From Streptosporangium minutum (GTDB lineage Bacteria; Actinomycetota; Actinomycetes; Streptosporangiales; Streptosporangiaceae), in the NCBI RefSeq assembly GCF_002149035.1, contig NZ_NGFP01000004.1:29974-93973 (forward strand): 64,000 bases of DNA, read 5' to 3'. The stretch's first letter is position 1. Each line of letters opens with the position of its first letter. The position numbers and the translations under genes are program-made. The notes under the pieces are model-generated. The model saw nothing but the letters and a program-made list of their open reading frames with translations. It was not told where the DNA came from and searched no databases. This document shows, piece by piece, positions 1 through 10,646 of this stretch.

Positions 1-24
1 GCGGCGTTTGATCGGTGCCAGGGC

Positions 25-666
25 CTAACCCTCGCCCGGAGTGACAACGCCGGATTCGTACGCCAGGACCACCGCCTGGACCCGGTCGCGCAGCCCGAGC
101 TTCGTCAGGATGCGCCCGACGTGGGTCTTGACCGTGGTCTCCGACAAGAACAGCTCGGCCCCGATCTCGGCGTTGGACGCGCCTCGGGCCAGGCTGAGGA
201 AGACTTCACGCTCACGCTCCGTGAGCACCTTGAGCACGGCGTCCGGGTCGGTGTCGGCCTTCGCGACGAGCCGCCCGATGAGCCGCCGGGTCGTGGCGGG
301 CGCGATGATCGAGTCGCCCCGGTGCACGTGCCGGATCGCAGCGATGATCTCCTCTCCCGGCGCGTCCTTCAGCATGAACCCGCTCGCACCGGCGCGCAGC
401 GCGGCCAGGGCGTGCTCGTCGAGGTCGAACGTGGTCAACACCAGCACCTTCGGCGGGTCGTCCAGCCGCTGGATCTCCCGGGTGGCCGTGACACCGTCCA
501 TTCGAGGCATACGGATGTCCATCACCACCACGTCGACGCGCCGCGACTCCAACGCCTTCATGGCCGCCAGGCCGTCAGCGGCCTCGGCGACCACCTCCAC
601 GTCGGGCTGGGACCTGACGACCATGGTCAGGCCGTTGCGCAGCAGCTCCTGATCGTCGACGATCAT
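25..666 (-). CDS. NarL/LuxR-family response regulator
   Basis: DNA-binding response regulator of a two-component system, 213 aa. The receiver domain starts at once with the acidic pair in IVDDQELL, has the phospho-acceptor Asp in VVMDIRMPRMDG, and carries the conserved Lys in FMLKDA. A LuxR-type helix-turn-helix fills the C-terminus (LTEREREVFLSLARGASNAEI, then TVKTHVGRILTKL). Its ATG overlaps the stop codon of the upstream histidine kinase (ATGA), so the two are translationally coupled and the kinase is its cognate partner. The regulated genes cannot be read from sequence; the membrane protein heading the operon is an obvious candidate for the sensed or controlled function. Confidence 0.95.
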   Translation of the reverse strand: MIVDDQELLRNGLTMVVRSQPDVEVVAEAADGLAAMKALESRRVDVVVMDIRMPRMDGVTATREIQRLDDPPKVLVLTTFDLDEHALAALRAGASGFMLKDAPGEEIIAAIRHVHRGDSIIAPATTRRLIGRLVAKADTDPDAVLKVLTEREREVFLSLARGASNAEIGAELFLSETTVKTHVGRILTKLGLRDRVQAVVLAYESGVVTPGEG

Positions 667-1937
667 GATCCTGATGATGGGAGACTCCTCGGCTCATAGG
701 GCACGGTAGCCGACAGTTCGAAGCCGGCGCCGGGGCGCCTGCCGGCCTCCAGGACGCCTCCCACCATGCTGAGACGTTCGCGCATCCCGGTCAGCCCGAC
801 GCCGGCCTCCTCGGCGAGCGGCCCGTCGCCGTCGTTCGTGATGGTGATGTGCAGTCCGTCCGGGCGCCACGTCAGCGTCATGTCGGCCGCGGCCGTCGCC
901 CCCGCGTGCTTGATGACGTTGGTCAACCCCTCTTGGATGACACGAAAGGCGGTCAGGTCGACCGCGGGGCGCAGCGGTCGGGAGTCCCCGACCTCCTGTA
1001 CGGCGACGCGTACGCCCGCATCGCGCACGTGGTCGAGCAGGTCGGAGAGGTCATCGAGGCCCGGTTGCGGAGCGGTGCCGCCGTCGGCGCGTAGCACGCC
1101 CAGGAGCCCGCGCATGTCGCGCAGGGCCTCGCGCCCGACCCCGGCGATGGTGGCGAACACACCCGCCCCGGGCGAGTCCGGATCGGACAGCCTGCCACCC
1201 TCCGCCTGGCTGACCATGACAGCGAGCGAATGAGACACCACGTCGTGCATCTCGCGGCTGATACGGTCGCGCTCCGCCCGCGCCGCCTCCTTCCGCTCCC
1301 GCGCACGGTCGGCCTCGGCGCGCTCGGCCTTCGCTCTGAGCTGGGACAGGAACAACCCCCGCATCCGGCTGAGGCGGCCCAGCGACCAGAGGCACACTGC
1401 CGCGGCGATCAGGCCGACCGACAGCCCGATCCGCCACGCGGCCAGCTCGTAGGAGCCCGACGAGCCGCCCCACGAGGCCGGATTCCACAGACGCGCCAGG
1501 ACCAGGACCACACCCGTCAGGGCGACGGCCAGACAGACCAGGCTGGGCAGCAGGTCGAGCCGGCCGGACGCCGTGTAGAGCAGCAGTCCGAAGACCAGCG
1601 TGCTCGGCAGCAGCACCGCCGGATAGTAGGCGCCGCCCGGGTCGTTCAAGGGCGGCAGCGCCACCAGCAGCAGCATCGCCGCGGCGGCCAGTCCGTACGC
1701 CGCCAGTGGGCGCAGCCGACGCGGAACGACGCAAGCATGCAGCACCAGCAGGCCGAGACCCGCGAGCAGGCGGGACGACAGAGGACTGTCCGAGGCCCGG
1801 AGCAGGCCCAACGAGACCAGTCCGAGCGGCAGGACGAGCAGGACGGCGAGTATGGCATCGGCGCTCACCTGATGCCGGTTGAGAAACGAGTCCATCGCGG
1901 CGCCGGCAGGGGACGGGGACTCTCGCACACCCACCAT
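663..1937 (-). CDS. Sensor histidine kinase (HisKA_3 type)
   Basis: Membrane sensor kinase that would phosphorylate the response regulator encoded directly downstream. About 424 aa from the chosen start. Several hydrophobic segments occupy the first ~190 residues, followed by a short charged coiled stretch, the HisKA_3 phospho-acceptor His in SREMHDVVSHSL, and an HATPase_c domain with an N box (FRVIQEGLTNVIKHAG) and a G box (GVGLTGMRERL). I chose the ATG at 1937 because it overlaps the stop of the preceding gene (TAATG); there is no clear Shine-Dalgarno. An in-frame ATG at 1895 directly before MDSFLNRHQ is an alternative. No periplasmic sensor domain is visible, typical of NarL-type actinomycete kinases. 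Confidence 0.92.
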   Translation of the reverse strand: MVGVRESPSPAGAAMDSFLNRHQVSADAILAVLLVLPLGLVSLGLLRASDSPLSSRLLAGLGLLVLHACVVPRRLRPLAAYGLAAAAMLLLVALPPLNDPGGAYYPAVLLPSTLVFGLLLYTASGRLDLLPSLVCLAVALTGVVLVLARLWNPASWGGSSGSYELAAWRIGLSVGLIAAAVCLWSLGRLSRMRGLFLSQLRAKAERAEADRARERKEAARAERDRISREMHDVVSHSLAVMVSQAEGGRLSDPDSPGAGVFATIAGVGREALRDMRGLLGVLRADGGTAPQPGLDDLSDLLDHVRDAGVRVAVQEVGDSRPLRPAVDLTAFRVIQEGLTNVIKHAGATAAADMTLTWRPDGLHITITNDGDGPLAEEAGVGLTGMRERLSMVGGVLEAGRRPGAGFELSATVPYEPRSLPSSGS

Positions 1938-2950
1938 TATGGTCGGCGTGTCTGAGCGAGGTGCCGGCGGCGGGACAGGTACGCCAGCGCGGCCACCGCC
2001 AGGGCCGCGCCCCACAGCGGCCACAGCATCTCCGGCAGCCAGGCGCCCAGCTCGTCGGTCGCCCCCGCCGGGCCAACCTGCTCGCCGGTGAGCTTCTTGC
2101 GGACATACATCAGTCCGGCGGAGGTGATGGGGAGGGAGACGGCCAGCGCCGAGTAGGCCGGGAATCGCGCCGGAATCGGCCGCCCGCGCAGGAACGGCAT
2201 CCAGCGCGGCCAGATCTCACCCCACGGCCGGACCAAACCGAAGGTCAGGACCGCGCCGAGGAGACCGAGCGTGCTGAGACCGGCGCCGATCGGGGTGATC
2301 TCGGCGATGTAGGCCAGGAACTGGTCGCTGATGCCGACGGGCACGCCCAGGAGCCAGCCGAAGCGGGTGACGGCGTAGACGACGGGGACGGCGACCGCGA
2401 CAGCGGTCGCATACCACCCGATCCGTAGCGCGCCGGCGGCGCTGCCGGCCCGCCCGGGCCCTCCGATCAGCGCGCGCGTCCCCAAGAGCATCAGGCTGAC
2501 GCCGGCCGCCATCAGGATGAGCAGGTTGACGCTCGGCCACGTCAGCATGGTCGCGATCACCGAGAACTCGGCCTGGCCGGCGAGCGCGGCAGCCAGCATC
2601 ACCGGCAGGTACCCGGCGGTCATCATGATGCGCACGTCGGGCAGGACCACTGCCAGGCCGACGCCGGCCACGACTGCCACGACGGCGGGGGCCCGGTTGA
2701 GCGGGCCTCTGGCGGCGAGCACGGCAACGACGCCGGCCACCAGCGCCGACACCACCAGCACGCCCCCGCCCACCGCCGCCGGAACAGGGTCGAGCAGGGT
2801 GTTGCCCGCGCCCGCATGGCCGGCGTCGAACGGATATCCGGGCCCTCCGAAAACCCAGCGCAGGCCGAGGGCCAGATAACTCACCGACCAGACGACGATG
2901 ATCAAGACCGGCACGATCGTACGGGGGCTTCCTGGAGGAGAGGTGTTCAC
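1937..2950 (-). CDS. Multi-pass membrane protein of unknown function
   Basis: A 337-aa integral membrane protein starting with GTG. It has roughly eight hydrophobic segments, the first at about residues 12-34 (VLIIVVWSVSYLALGL), and a conserved-looking stretch around VTRFGWLLGVPVGIS that I associate with an uncharacterised actinomycete membrane family. It heads an operon with the histidine kinase and response regulator, overlapping the kinase start by one base. By position it could be an accessory sensor or the output of the two-component system; nothing in the sequence decides this. Confidence 0.75.
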   Translation of the reverse strand: MNTSPPGSPRTIVPVLIIVVWSVSYLALGLRWVFGGPGYPFDAGHAGAGNTLLDPVPAAVGGGVLVVSALVAGVVAVLAARGPLNRAPAVVAVVAGVGLAVVLPDVRIMMTAGYLPVMLAAALAGQAEFSVIATMLTWPSVNLLILMAAGVSLMLLGTRALIGGPGRAGSAAGALRIGWYATAVAVAVPVVYAVTRFGWLLGVPVGISDQFLAYIAEITPIGAGLSTLGLLGAVLTFGLVRPWGEIWPRWMPFLRGRPIPARFPAYSALAVSLPITSAGLMYVRKKLTGEQVGPAGATDELGAWLPEMLWPLWGAALAVAALAYLSRRRHLAQTRRP

Positions 2951-3283
2951 GTGGCCTAATCTGCCGCTGCGGCGGTGCCCCGCACGTCGTCACCGGGTCT
3001 CGGCCGGGTCCTCCGGAGGTCGCGACAGCGTCGTCCCAGAGGAGGACCTCCCAGCCGCGGTGAGCTCGGGATGACGCTCGACCGCCCAGTCCGCGAGGGC
3101 GGGCCGGGGGCTCCCGCAGTTGGTTGGACGGCGCCGAGACGATCTACCGTCTCCAGATCCGGCCCGTCATGCAGGAGGGCGCGACGGCGATGGACGGCCT
3201 CTTCGGAGGCGCACGAGGGGCGTAGTCACCCAGTTAGGCACTCAAGCCCGGTTTTCATGATCACACACTGAGCATTCCCGCAG
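2951..3283. other. Gene-free stretch before the tRNA-Ala relic element
   Basis: About 330 bases between the start of the minus-strand membrane protein gene and the distal attachment repeat. No convincing gene is present. A plus-strand frame ending near 3226 (GAETIYRLQIRPVMQEGATAMDG) has the look of a decayed protein C-terminus but has no start or recognisable family. The promoter of the two-component operon must lie at its left end. Confidence 0.5.
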
Positions 3284-3881
3284 GTGGAGCCCAGGAGATT
3301 CGAACTCCTGACATCTTGCTTGCAAACGGGAGCCGGTCACTACCTGGGAGGCTATTCGCCCTGCTCAGGCGTGTGATGCCGGATGGCAGAGAGAGATGAT
3401 ATGTGATTCTGTTGCTGTACTTCGCTGCTGTACGTGTAGAGGCCAGCCAAAGATCCGAAGCATCTGCGGGCTCAGCGTTCCCCTCACCCGGAAGAGTGGC
3501 GGCGATGTGCGATTCCTCTTCCGCCAGGCGTTTGAAAAGGTCCGGGTAGGCATGCTGAAGCAGATCTCGTACTTGCCGCTCCAACTCCGGAACATTGACT
3601 GTGGCGGCGCTGTGCACAATCTTCCAGTCGATGCTGAAGTATCGGTGGACCACGTTGTTGCGCAGCCCTCTGATCAGCTTCCATGGAATCTCAGGGGTAG
3701 AGGCTCGGGTCTCATCCGAGATTCCTCCGACGGCTTCACCGATGATGGACAGTTGCCATATGACCGCATCACGGCGCATCGAGTCCTTAGCCCATACCTC
3801 GGGTGAGACACCTTCGAGGTATGAGGAGATCTTCCTGGCGGCTTCCACGATGTCCACCAGATACAGGCCCTCACGCTGCAT
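3261..3881 (-). CDS. HepT-like ribonuclease toxin, C-terminally extended
   Basis: HEPN-domain toxin of the HepT/MntA type, an RNase neutralised by AMPylation or binding by its MntA partner. The catalytic R-x4-H-x-Y motif is seen as RNNVVHRY in the fitting all-helical context (IPWKLIRGLRNN ahead of it). The start MQREGLYLVDIVEAAR overlaps the end of the mntA-like gene by 11 bp. The HEPN core ends near residue 115, but the frame stays open to 206 aa and runs through the duplicated tRNA-Ala end, giving the tell-tale translation LPFASKMSGVRISWAPP. The last ~80 residues therefore look like an accidental tail created by integration. The toxin core looks intact. Confidence 0.85.
   Translation of the reverse strand: MQREGLYLVDIVEAARKISSYLEGVSPEVWAKDSMRRDAVIWQLSIIGEAVGGISDETRASTPEIPWKLIRGLRNNVVHRYFSIDWKIVHSAATVNVPELERQVRDLLQHAYPDLFKRLAEEESHIAATLPGEGNAEPADASDLWLASTRTAAKYSNRITYHLSLPSGITRLSRANSLPGSDRLPFASKMSGVRISWAPPAGMLSV
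3284..3326 (-). repeat. Distal attachment-site repeat (partial tRNA-Ala copy)
   Basis: On the minus strand this reproduces the tRNA-Ala 3' half from the anticodon loop (TTTGCAAGC) through the T-arm (GTTCGAAT context) to the acceptor end, with two mismatches to 4665-4707. One mismatch falls at the junction of acceptor stem and T arm, one in the anticodon stem. The 5' half of a tRNA does not follow, so this copy is not a functional tRNA. It marks the far end of the relic element. Confidence 0.85.
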
Positions 3882-4167
3882 ACAACACCTGGGCATCCTT
3901 GAGGACCTGATCGCGGATGACCCAGTGGAGACCTTCCTTGGAAACCACATCGACCTTACGTCCGAGCAGGTCTTCCAGCTCCTCCTGAAAACCGAAGAAC
4001 TCAAGTCCGATGTTGTTGCCTGGCTTCAAGACGTAGAGGAGATCGATGTCACTCTCGGCGTCATCCTCGCCACGAGCAACTGAGCCGAAAACGTCCAACT
4101 CAGCAATGCCGTACTTCTCGCACAATCTGGCCAACTGCGTGTAGACGGTTGTGAAGTCAACGCTCAT
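3871..4167 (-). CDS. MntA-like nucleotidyltransferase antitoxin
   Basis: Minimal nucleotidyltransferase, 98 aa, the antitoxin of the HepT pair; known members AMPylate the toxin. The signature GSx10DxD is complete (GS in FGSVARGE, then DID in SDIDLLYVL). The start at 4167 (MSVDFTTVYTQL) is chosen because a strong Shine-Dalgarno, GGGAGGT, precedes it; the frame is open a little further upstream. The gene is first in a two-gene operon and overlaps hepT by 11 bp. It lies within the tRNA-Ala relic element, where such a module would stabilise the integrated DNA. Confidence 0.88.
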   Translation of the reverse strand: MSVDFTTVYTQLARLCEKYGIAELDVFGSVARGEDDAESDIDLLYVLKPGNNIGLEFFGFQEELEDLLGRKVDVVSKEGLHWVIRDQVLKDAQVLYAA

Positions 4168-4361
4168 GGCACCTCCCGGGTCCCATGTTGTCACCTCGGT
4201 CGCGCCGTCGCATGGTTCGGCCCCATCTTGTGGCCCTGGTCTGCTCGCCTTGTCCCAGGTCGACGGCGAACAGGATGATCAAGCTTCCCCCTCAGCCGCA
4301 TCGGCCTGGGGATGCTCGCCTCGGTCGAGTACGAGATGCGCTACCCGAACACCCGCCTGGC

Positions 4362-4604
4362 ATGAGAGTCAACCAAGCCGACGCCACCGAATCCGGGGTA
4401 CATCACACCTCGAATGCCGGGGCCTCGATCCGGGAGCTGATGGAGCGCATGGGCCACTCCAGCACTCGGGCAGCGATGATCTATCAGCACTCGACCGACG
4501 AGCGGCAGCGGGAGGTGGCCCGGAAGCTCGACGACCTCGCCCGTGGGGCCTTGGCGAAGGGATCGGGCACGCAACGGGCACGGGAGCGGAAGAAGGCCGA
4601 ATGA
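4362..4604 (+). pseudogene. Tyrosine recombinase (integrase), C-terminal fragment
   Basis: Only the last part of a phage-type integrase remains. Visible are the catalytic His in RMGHSSTRAA and the catalytic Tyr in MIYQHSTDERQ, with the usual basic tail. The N-terminal arm-binding domain, the core-binding domain and the first catalytic Arg are missing, so it cannot recombine. It points at the intact tRNA-Ala 60 bp away, the position an integrase normally takes beside its attachment site, and is followed by a good terminator. Confidence 0.85.
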
Positions 4605-4611
4605 AGATCGA

Positions 4612-4648
4612 AGCCCAGGTTACGGCATCATGCCTGGCCTGGGTTTTT
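4612..4648 (+). terminator. Rho-independent terminator after the integrase stub
   Basis: CCCAGG (4614-4619) pairs with CCTGGG (4638-4643), an inner GGCAT/ATGCC stem lies in the loop, and five T residues follow at 4644-4648. It sits just after the integrase stop and before the tRNA-Ala 3' end. Confidence 0.75.
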
Positions 4649-4665
4649 GTGTGTCCGAGAGGGAG

Positions 4666-4738
4666 TGGAGCCTAGGAGATTCGAACTCCTGACATCCTGC
4701 TTGCAAAGCAGGCGCTCTGCCAACTGAGCTAAGGCCCC
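4666..4738 (-). tRNA. tRNA-Ala (anticodon TGC)
   Basis: A 73-nt gene with a complete cloverleaf. Acceptor GGGGCCT pairs with AGGCTCC and gives the G3:U70 wobble pair that identifies tRNA-Ala. The D arm is GCTCAGTTGGCAGAGC, the anticodon stem-loop reads CTGCTTTGCAAGCAG, and the T arm carries GTTCGAAT. CCA is not encoded. It is the insertion target of the relic element on its 3' side; the acceptor end has been restored by the element. Confidence 0.97.
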
Positions 4739-5007
4739 GCGATTCAAGCCGTTGACCTGCGCACATGCTCCGCTTACGACTTGCTTCAGTCGTACACCGT
4801 AGCAACAAGACCCGCTTCCGCGCCACTTGGCCCCCGCGCCCGCCCTCTGGCGACTCAGGCGCCGCACGGGCGAGGCGAGGCCGCCTGTTATCTCCTACCC
4901 ATTATTGTCATTTAGTGCATTTCTTTCATGTCCATTAATTTCACTTTAAAACGGTCCAAACTCTGCTAGCTTGACGGTCCGTCCCTCTCAAGCATCAGGA
5001 GTTTCAT
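4739..5007. promoter_or_regulatory. AT-rich upstream region of tRNA-Ala and the secreted nuclease
   Basis: No gene seen. The part from about 4895 to 4965 is strikingly AT-rich for this genome (TTATTGTCATTTAGTGCATT) and probably holds the nuclease promoter. AGGAG at 4997-5001 is a good ribosome-binding site for the GTG at 5008. The tRNA-Ala promoter must lie in the left part on the other strand. Confidence 0.5.
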
Positions 5008-5764
5008 GTGAGAAGAGGCATTATGACAATCACGTTGGCCGCCGTGGTCGCATTCGCCACCGCGGGCTTCGCCCTTCCGGCCGGCGTCGCGCCGAACATA
5101 CCGGCGGGGGGCGGTCCGGGCGAAGGTGAAGAAGATCATCGATGGTGACACCTTGGTCCTTCTCATCGGACGGAAGGAATCGAAGGTCCGGGTGCTGGAG
5201 GTGAACGCGCCCGGCGGAAAGGAGTGCTGGGCGAAGGAGGCGACCGCGCGGATGGCCAAGCTGCTGCCGGTGGGCTCCACCGCGTACACGCTGGCCGACA
5301 GGAAACCACGGGACAGGAATGGCCTCAGCCTTCTCTATGTCTGGAATTCCGACGGTGTTTTCGTCAACCAAAACCTCCTTCGGTACGGCTATGCAAAATG
5401 GAAGTCCATGACACCGAATGACCGGTTCACCGAACGCCTGAGGAAGGTGGAGGAGAAGGCCGCCGGGGAACGTCTCCGGGTCTGGTCCGGAAAGTGCGGT
5501 GGCACGGCCACTCCGACCCCCGCCCCGACCTCGACCGGGACTCCGAACCCGCCGAAGCCGAGTCCCACCTCCAAGCCGAGCCCGACCCCGAAGCCGACTC
5601 CCACCCCGAAGCCGAGTGACACGGCAAGCACCGGGAATGACCCGCGCTTCCGGACCTGCGGGGAGGCGAACGCCGCAGGTTACGGACCTTACCGGCGGGG
5701 CGTCGACCCCGAATACTCCTGGTATCAGGATCGTGACGGAGACGGCCTGGTCTGCGAGCGCTGA
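5008..5764 (+). pseudogene. Secreted thermonuclease with excalibur domain, frameshifted
   Basis: A secreted SNase-like nuclease split by a single-base shift. From GTG 5008 (Shine-Dalgarno AGGAG, 6-nt spacing) a signal peptide is read: MRRGIMTITLAAVVAFATAG. That frame stops near 5146. The nuclease continues in the next frame from about 5102: KKIIDGDTLVLL, KVRVLEVNAPGGKECW, RKPRDRNGLSLLYVW, a Pro/Thr-rich linker, then an excalibur calcium-binding domain ending DRDGDGLVCER. Removing one G from the run of six at 5106-5111 joins the two perfectly. An ORF starting at GTG 5126 would lack any export signal. Either a real frameshift, a slippage-switched gene, or a sequencing error in the G run. Confidence 0.85.
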
Positions 5765-5851
5765 TCACACCGACCGGGTATCGGGGCGTCCTTGCCCAGG
5801 CGGGTGTTGGTGACACCACGCACGGCCGCCGTCCGGATGGATGTTCCGGAC

Positions 5852-5874
5852 CCCACCGGCCTGAAGCCGGTGGG
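5852..5874. terminator. Hairpin between nuclease and geosmin synthase
   Basis: CCCACCGGC (5852-5860) and GCCGGTGGG (5866-5874) form a perfect 9-bp stem with a 5-nt loop. It lies between two convergent genes and could serve the nuclease or both; no T run follows. Confidence 0.5.
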
Positions 5875-5886
5875 TGCCCGTATCTG

Positions 5887-5950
5887 TTTCCCCGGCGGAG
5901 CCGGGAGGGGCCGCGGCGTTTCCCCAGCGGAGCCGGGAGGGGCCGCGGCC
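5887..5950. repeat. Tandem duplication of a 32-bp unit
   Basis: Two adjacent copies (5887-5918 and 5919-5950) differing at only two positions, in the intergenic space before the 3' end of the geosmin synthase gene. Each copy contains GGAGCCGGGAGGGGCCGCGG. No function is evident. Confidence 0.8.
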
Positions 5951-6007
5951 GGAATCCGACCTGCCCGGCTCCGCATCGTCCGTGTCACGACCTGCCCGGC
6001 CGTCCGT

Positions 6008-8721
<2,714 letters not shown>

Positions 8722-9462
8722 CTAAAGAGCCGAGGCGCACACCGGCGTCTCCACCCGCGCGCTGCCGAGCACCAGGGTGGGGAAGTCGGCGATGGAGTCC
8801 AGGATGTGCGTGGCGCCGCCCTTGAGGAGGCGCTCCTTGCTGTGCACTCCGGTCAGGACACCGGCGACCACCGACGCGCCGGAGCGACGGCCGCAGAGCA
8901 TGTCGCTCTCGGAGTCACCGGCCACCGCGACCTGACGGACATCCTCGATGCCGAGACGCAGAACCGCGGCGAGGACCATGTCGGGCATGGGGCGGCCGCG
9001 TCCGGCGTCTTCCGGGCAGAGCGCGAGATCGACCTTGTCCGACCAGCTCAGGGCAGCCAGCACCCGGTTGAGCGTGATCCGGCTGAAGCCGGTGATGAGG
9101 CAGATCTTGACGTCGGCGGCACGGAGCTTCTCCAGCGCCTCGACCGTGCCGGGCAGCGGGGCCAGGCCCGCGCGCCCGATGGCGCCCTCGTAGGAGCGCT
9201 CGAAGGTCAGGTTGGCCGCCTGGGCCTGGGCCTCGTTGTCGGGGAAGATCCCCCGGAAGACCTCGATCGTCGGGCAGCCCCGGGACCGGTGCACGTGCAC
9301 CATGGCGCGTGCGTACGCACCGGTCCCGGGCACGATGCCCTGCGTGGCGATCGCCTCGGCGAACGCCCGTTCGACCATGGCGATATCACCGATCGTGGTG
9401 CCTGCCAGATCCAGACAGGCAAGCCTGATGGGTATTACTCCCCCACCTTGGGCAAGGACCAT
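8722..9462 (-). CDS. HAD-family phosphonatase-like hydrolase
   Basis: Haloacid-dehalogenase superfamily phosphatase, about 246 aa. Motif I is CLDLAGTT with the nucleophilic Asp and an Ala in place of the more common Asp+2 general acid residue pattern (D-x-A-G-T-T), as in phosphonoacetaldehyde-hydrolase-like proteins. Motif II is LITGFS, and motif IV is VAGDSESDM. The substrate is unknown. The start is uncertain: ATG 9462 is used; a TTG lies 12 bp upstream. It stands alone, just downstream of the DLW-39 gene on the same strand. Confidence 0.8.
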   Translation of the reverse strand: MVLAQGGGVIPIRLACLDLAGTTIGDIAMVERAFAEAIATQGIVPGTGAYARAMVHVHRSRGCPTIEVFRGIFPDNEAQAQAANLTFERSYEGAIGRAGLAPLPGTVEALEKLRAADVKICLITGFSRITLNRVLAALSWSDKVDLALCPEDAGRGRPMPDMVLAAVLRLGIEDVRQVAVAGDSESDMLCGRRSGASVVAGVLTGVHSKERLLKGGATHILDSIADFPTLVLGSARVETPVCASAL

Positions 9463-9491
9463 GAAAGCACCCAAATCGGTAGCCGCGTTGT

Positions 9492-9611
9492 TCAGTTCTC
9501 GCTGCCGGTGGCCTCAGTCCACAGATCCAGCTCGGCGCGGTCAGCCTGCACCTTGCGCCAGACCAGCAGTCCCCCAAGCGCGACCAGCGCCAGAACGAGC
9601 AGCTTCTTCAC
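9492..9611 (-). CDS. DLW-39 family small protein
   Basis: A 39-aa protein from GTG 9611, exactly the length for which the family is named. A single N-terminal transmembrane helix (LLVLALVALGGLLVW) is followed by RKVQADRAELDLWTEAT, which contains the diagnostic DLW. Function unknown; it is an actinobacterial signature protein usually found near gyrA and its downstream tRNAs. Here it lies about 30 kb from gyrA, with accessory DNA between. Confidence 0.9.
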   Translation of the reverse strand: MKKLLVLALVALGGLLVWRKVQADRAELDLWTEATGSEN

Positions 9612-9633
9612 GGTGTGACCCCACTTCTTGACG

Positions 9634-9655
9634 GTCTCACCTGCCGGGGTGAGAC
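9634..9655. repeat. Inverted repeat upstream of the DLW-39 gene
   Basis: GTCTCACC and GGTGAGAC, 8-bp arms around a 6-nt loop, 23 bp before the GTG start on the minus strand. It could be an operator or a leader hairpin. Confidence 0.5.
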
Positions 9656-9764
9656 AACGCCCGGTTCCAACGGTTCCCTGCAGCCTAGCAAGGGATCGGG
9701 CCATGATCCGGCTTGCACCGTAAGCCAACGTGGCAAATCTGCGCCAACCGGGTGATTTTCATCA

Positions 9765-10175
9765 TCATGTCGTACGGCTCGCGCCCGACCGATCGCGATC
9801 CGCGACCAGTTCGACCTCGAAGCCGTCCTCGTTCTCAAGATAACCCGCGTATTGGTCGGTTCCGCCCGCATGAGGGTGCCGATCGGCGAACATCAAGGTC
9901 CATCCGTGCTCCGGCGCCGCCGCGACCAGCGCATCCACCTTCTCCGAGCCGATTACGCGGAACGCCAAATGATTCAGACCCGGCCGGCATCGATCATGAG
10001 AGGGAGCGGTCATGGCCGGCGACTGCTCGACGACGATGTACACGCCGTCCAGTGCCCAGCTCCGGCCGTCGCTCCATTCCTGGAAGATCTGGTATCCCAT
10101 CTCCTCCAGCAACCATCCCCATGACCTCGTCGCGCGGCCGAGGTCGGGCACCCACAGCTCGATGTGATGCAGCAT
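9765..10175 (-). CDS. VOC/glyoxalase-superfamily protein
   Basis: A 136-aa vicinal-oxygen-chelate fold protein. The two beta-alpha-beta-beta-beta modules are recognisable from HIELWVPDLGRA at the start and LNHLAFRV near the middle; the C-terminal YLENEDGFEVELV carries the usual metal-ligand Glu. The start MLHHIELWV is where the family begins; the frame upstream is low-complexity Gly/Arg and not coding. Likely dioxygenase- or glyoxalase-like enzyme; substrate unknown. Confidence 0.82.
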   Translation of the reverse strand: MLHHIELWVPDLGRATRSWGWLLEEMGYQIFQEWSDGRSWALDGVYIVVEQSPAMTAPSHDRCRPGLNHLAFRVIGSEKVDALVAAAPEHGWTLMFADRHPHAGGTDQYAGYLENEDGFEVELVADRDRSGASRTT

Positions 10176-10361
10176 GGCCAGATCCTGCCACCCGCCACGG
10201 CCGCCGCGTACGGCCCGGCCGGCGCCACCCCGACAGCACCGCCTCGGCCCGACAGCGCCGCCTCGCCCGAGCGGCACCGCTCCGGCCGGACGGCTCCACC
10301 CGGCCGGACGGTCCCGGCCGGCCGAGAGGGGGCCGGGGTGGCCGAGAGGAACCCCGGGCGG

Positions 10362-10646
10362 TCAGCCGCCTTCGACGAGGTCGGCGTAGTCGGGGTGACG
10401 TTCGATCCAGGTCTTCACGAACGGGCAACGCGGCACGATCTTCACCCCTTCGGCGCGGGCTCCGTCCAGCGCCGCGCGGACGAGCGCGCCCCCCACCCCT
10501 TTGCCCTCGAACTCCGCGTCGACCTCGGTGTGGGTGTAGACGATGACACCGTCGCGCCGGACGAACTCCAGCTGTCCGGCGTGCTTGCCGTCCACCTCCG
10601 CCTCGAAGAACTCACCACCGGGTGAGAGCTTGACATCGACCTGCAT
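10362..10646 (-). CDS. Small GNAT-fold N-acetyltransferase (COG2388 type)
   Basis: A 94-aa YjdJ-like acetyltransferase. The acetyl-CoA loop reads EFEGKGVGGALVRAAL and the C-terminus has the family's VPRCPFVKTWIERHPDY. A strong Shine-Dalgarno (GGAGG) precedes ATG 10646. Such mini-GNATs contain only the core of the fold; the acceptor substrate is unknown. It follows the VOC gene's strand but is transcribed from its own upstream region. Confidence 0.88.
   Translation of the reverse strand: MQVDVKLSPGGEFFEAEVDGKHAGQLEFVRRDGVIVYTHTEVDAEFEGKGVGGALVRAALDGARAEGVKIVPRCPFVKTWIERHPDYADLVEGG

Larger units (their letters stand above)
3284..4707. mobile_element. Relic integrative element in tRNA-Ala(TGC)
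   Basis: A stretch of about 1.4 kb bounded by two copies of the 3' part of tRNA-Ala: 3284-3326 and 4665-4707, identical at 41 of 43 positions. Inside are a tyrosine-recombinase C-terminal stub next to the intact tRNA, followed by a MntA/HepT toxin-antitoxin pair. Integration at a tRNA 3' end with the integrase beside the tRNA is the usual layout for actinomycete integrative elements and prophages. The element is far too small to be autonomous, so it is read as a deletion relic kept perhaps because of the toxin-antitoxin module. Confidence 0.8.

Noticed and set aside
2975..3271. Plus-strand 98-codon frame and an overlapping frame ending GAETIYRLQIRPVMQEG
   Set aside because: No ribosome-binding site, Arg/Ser/Pro-rich composition and no family; at best a decayed C-terminus.
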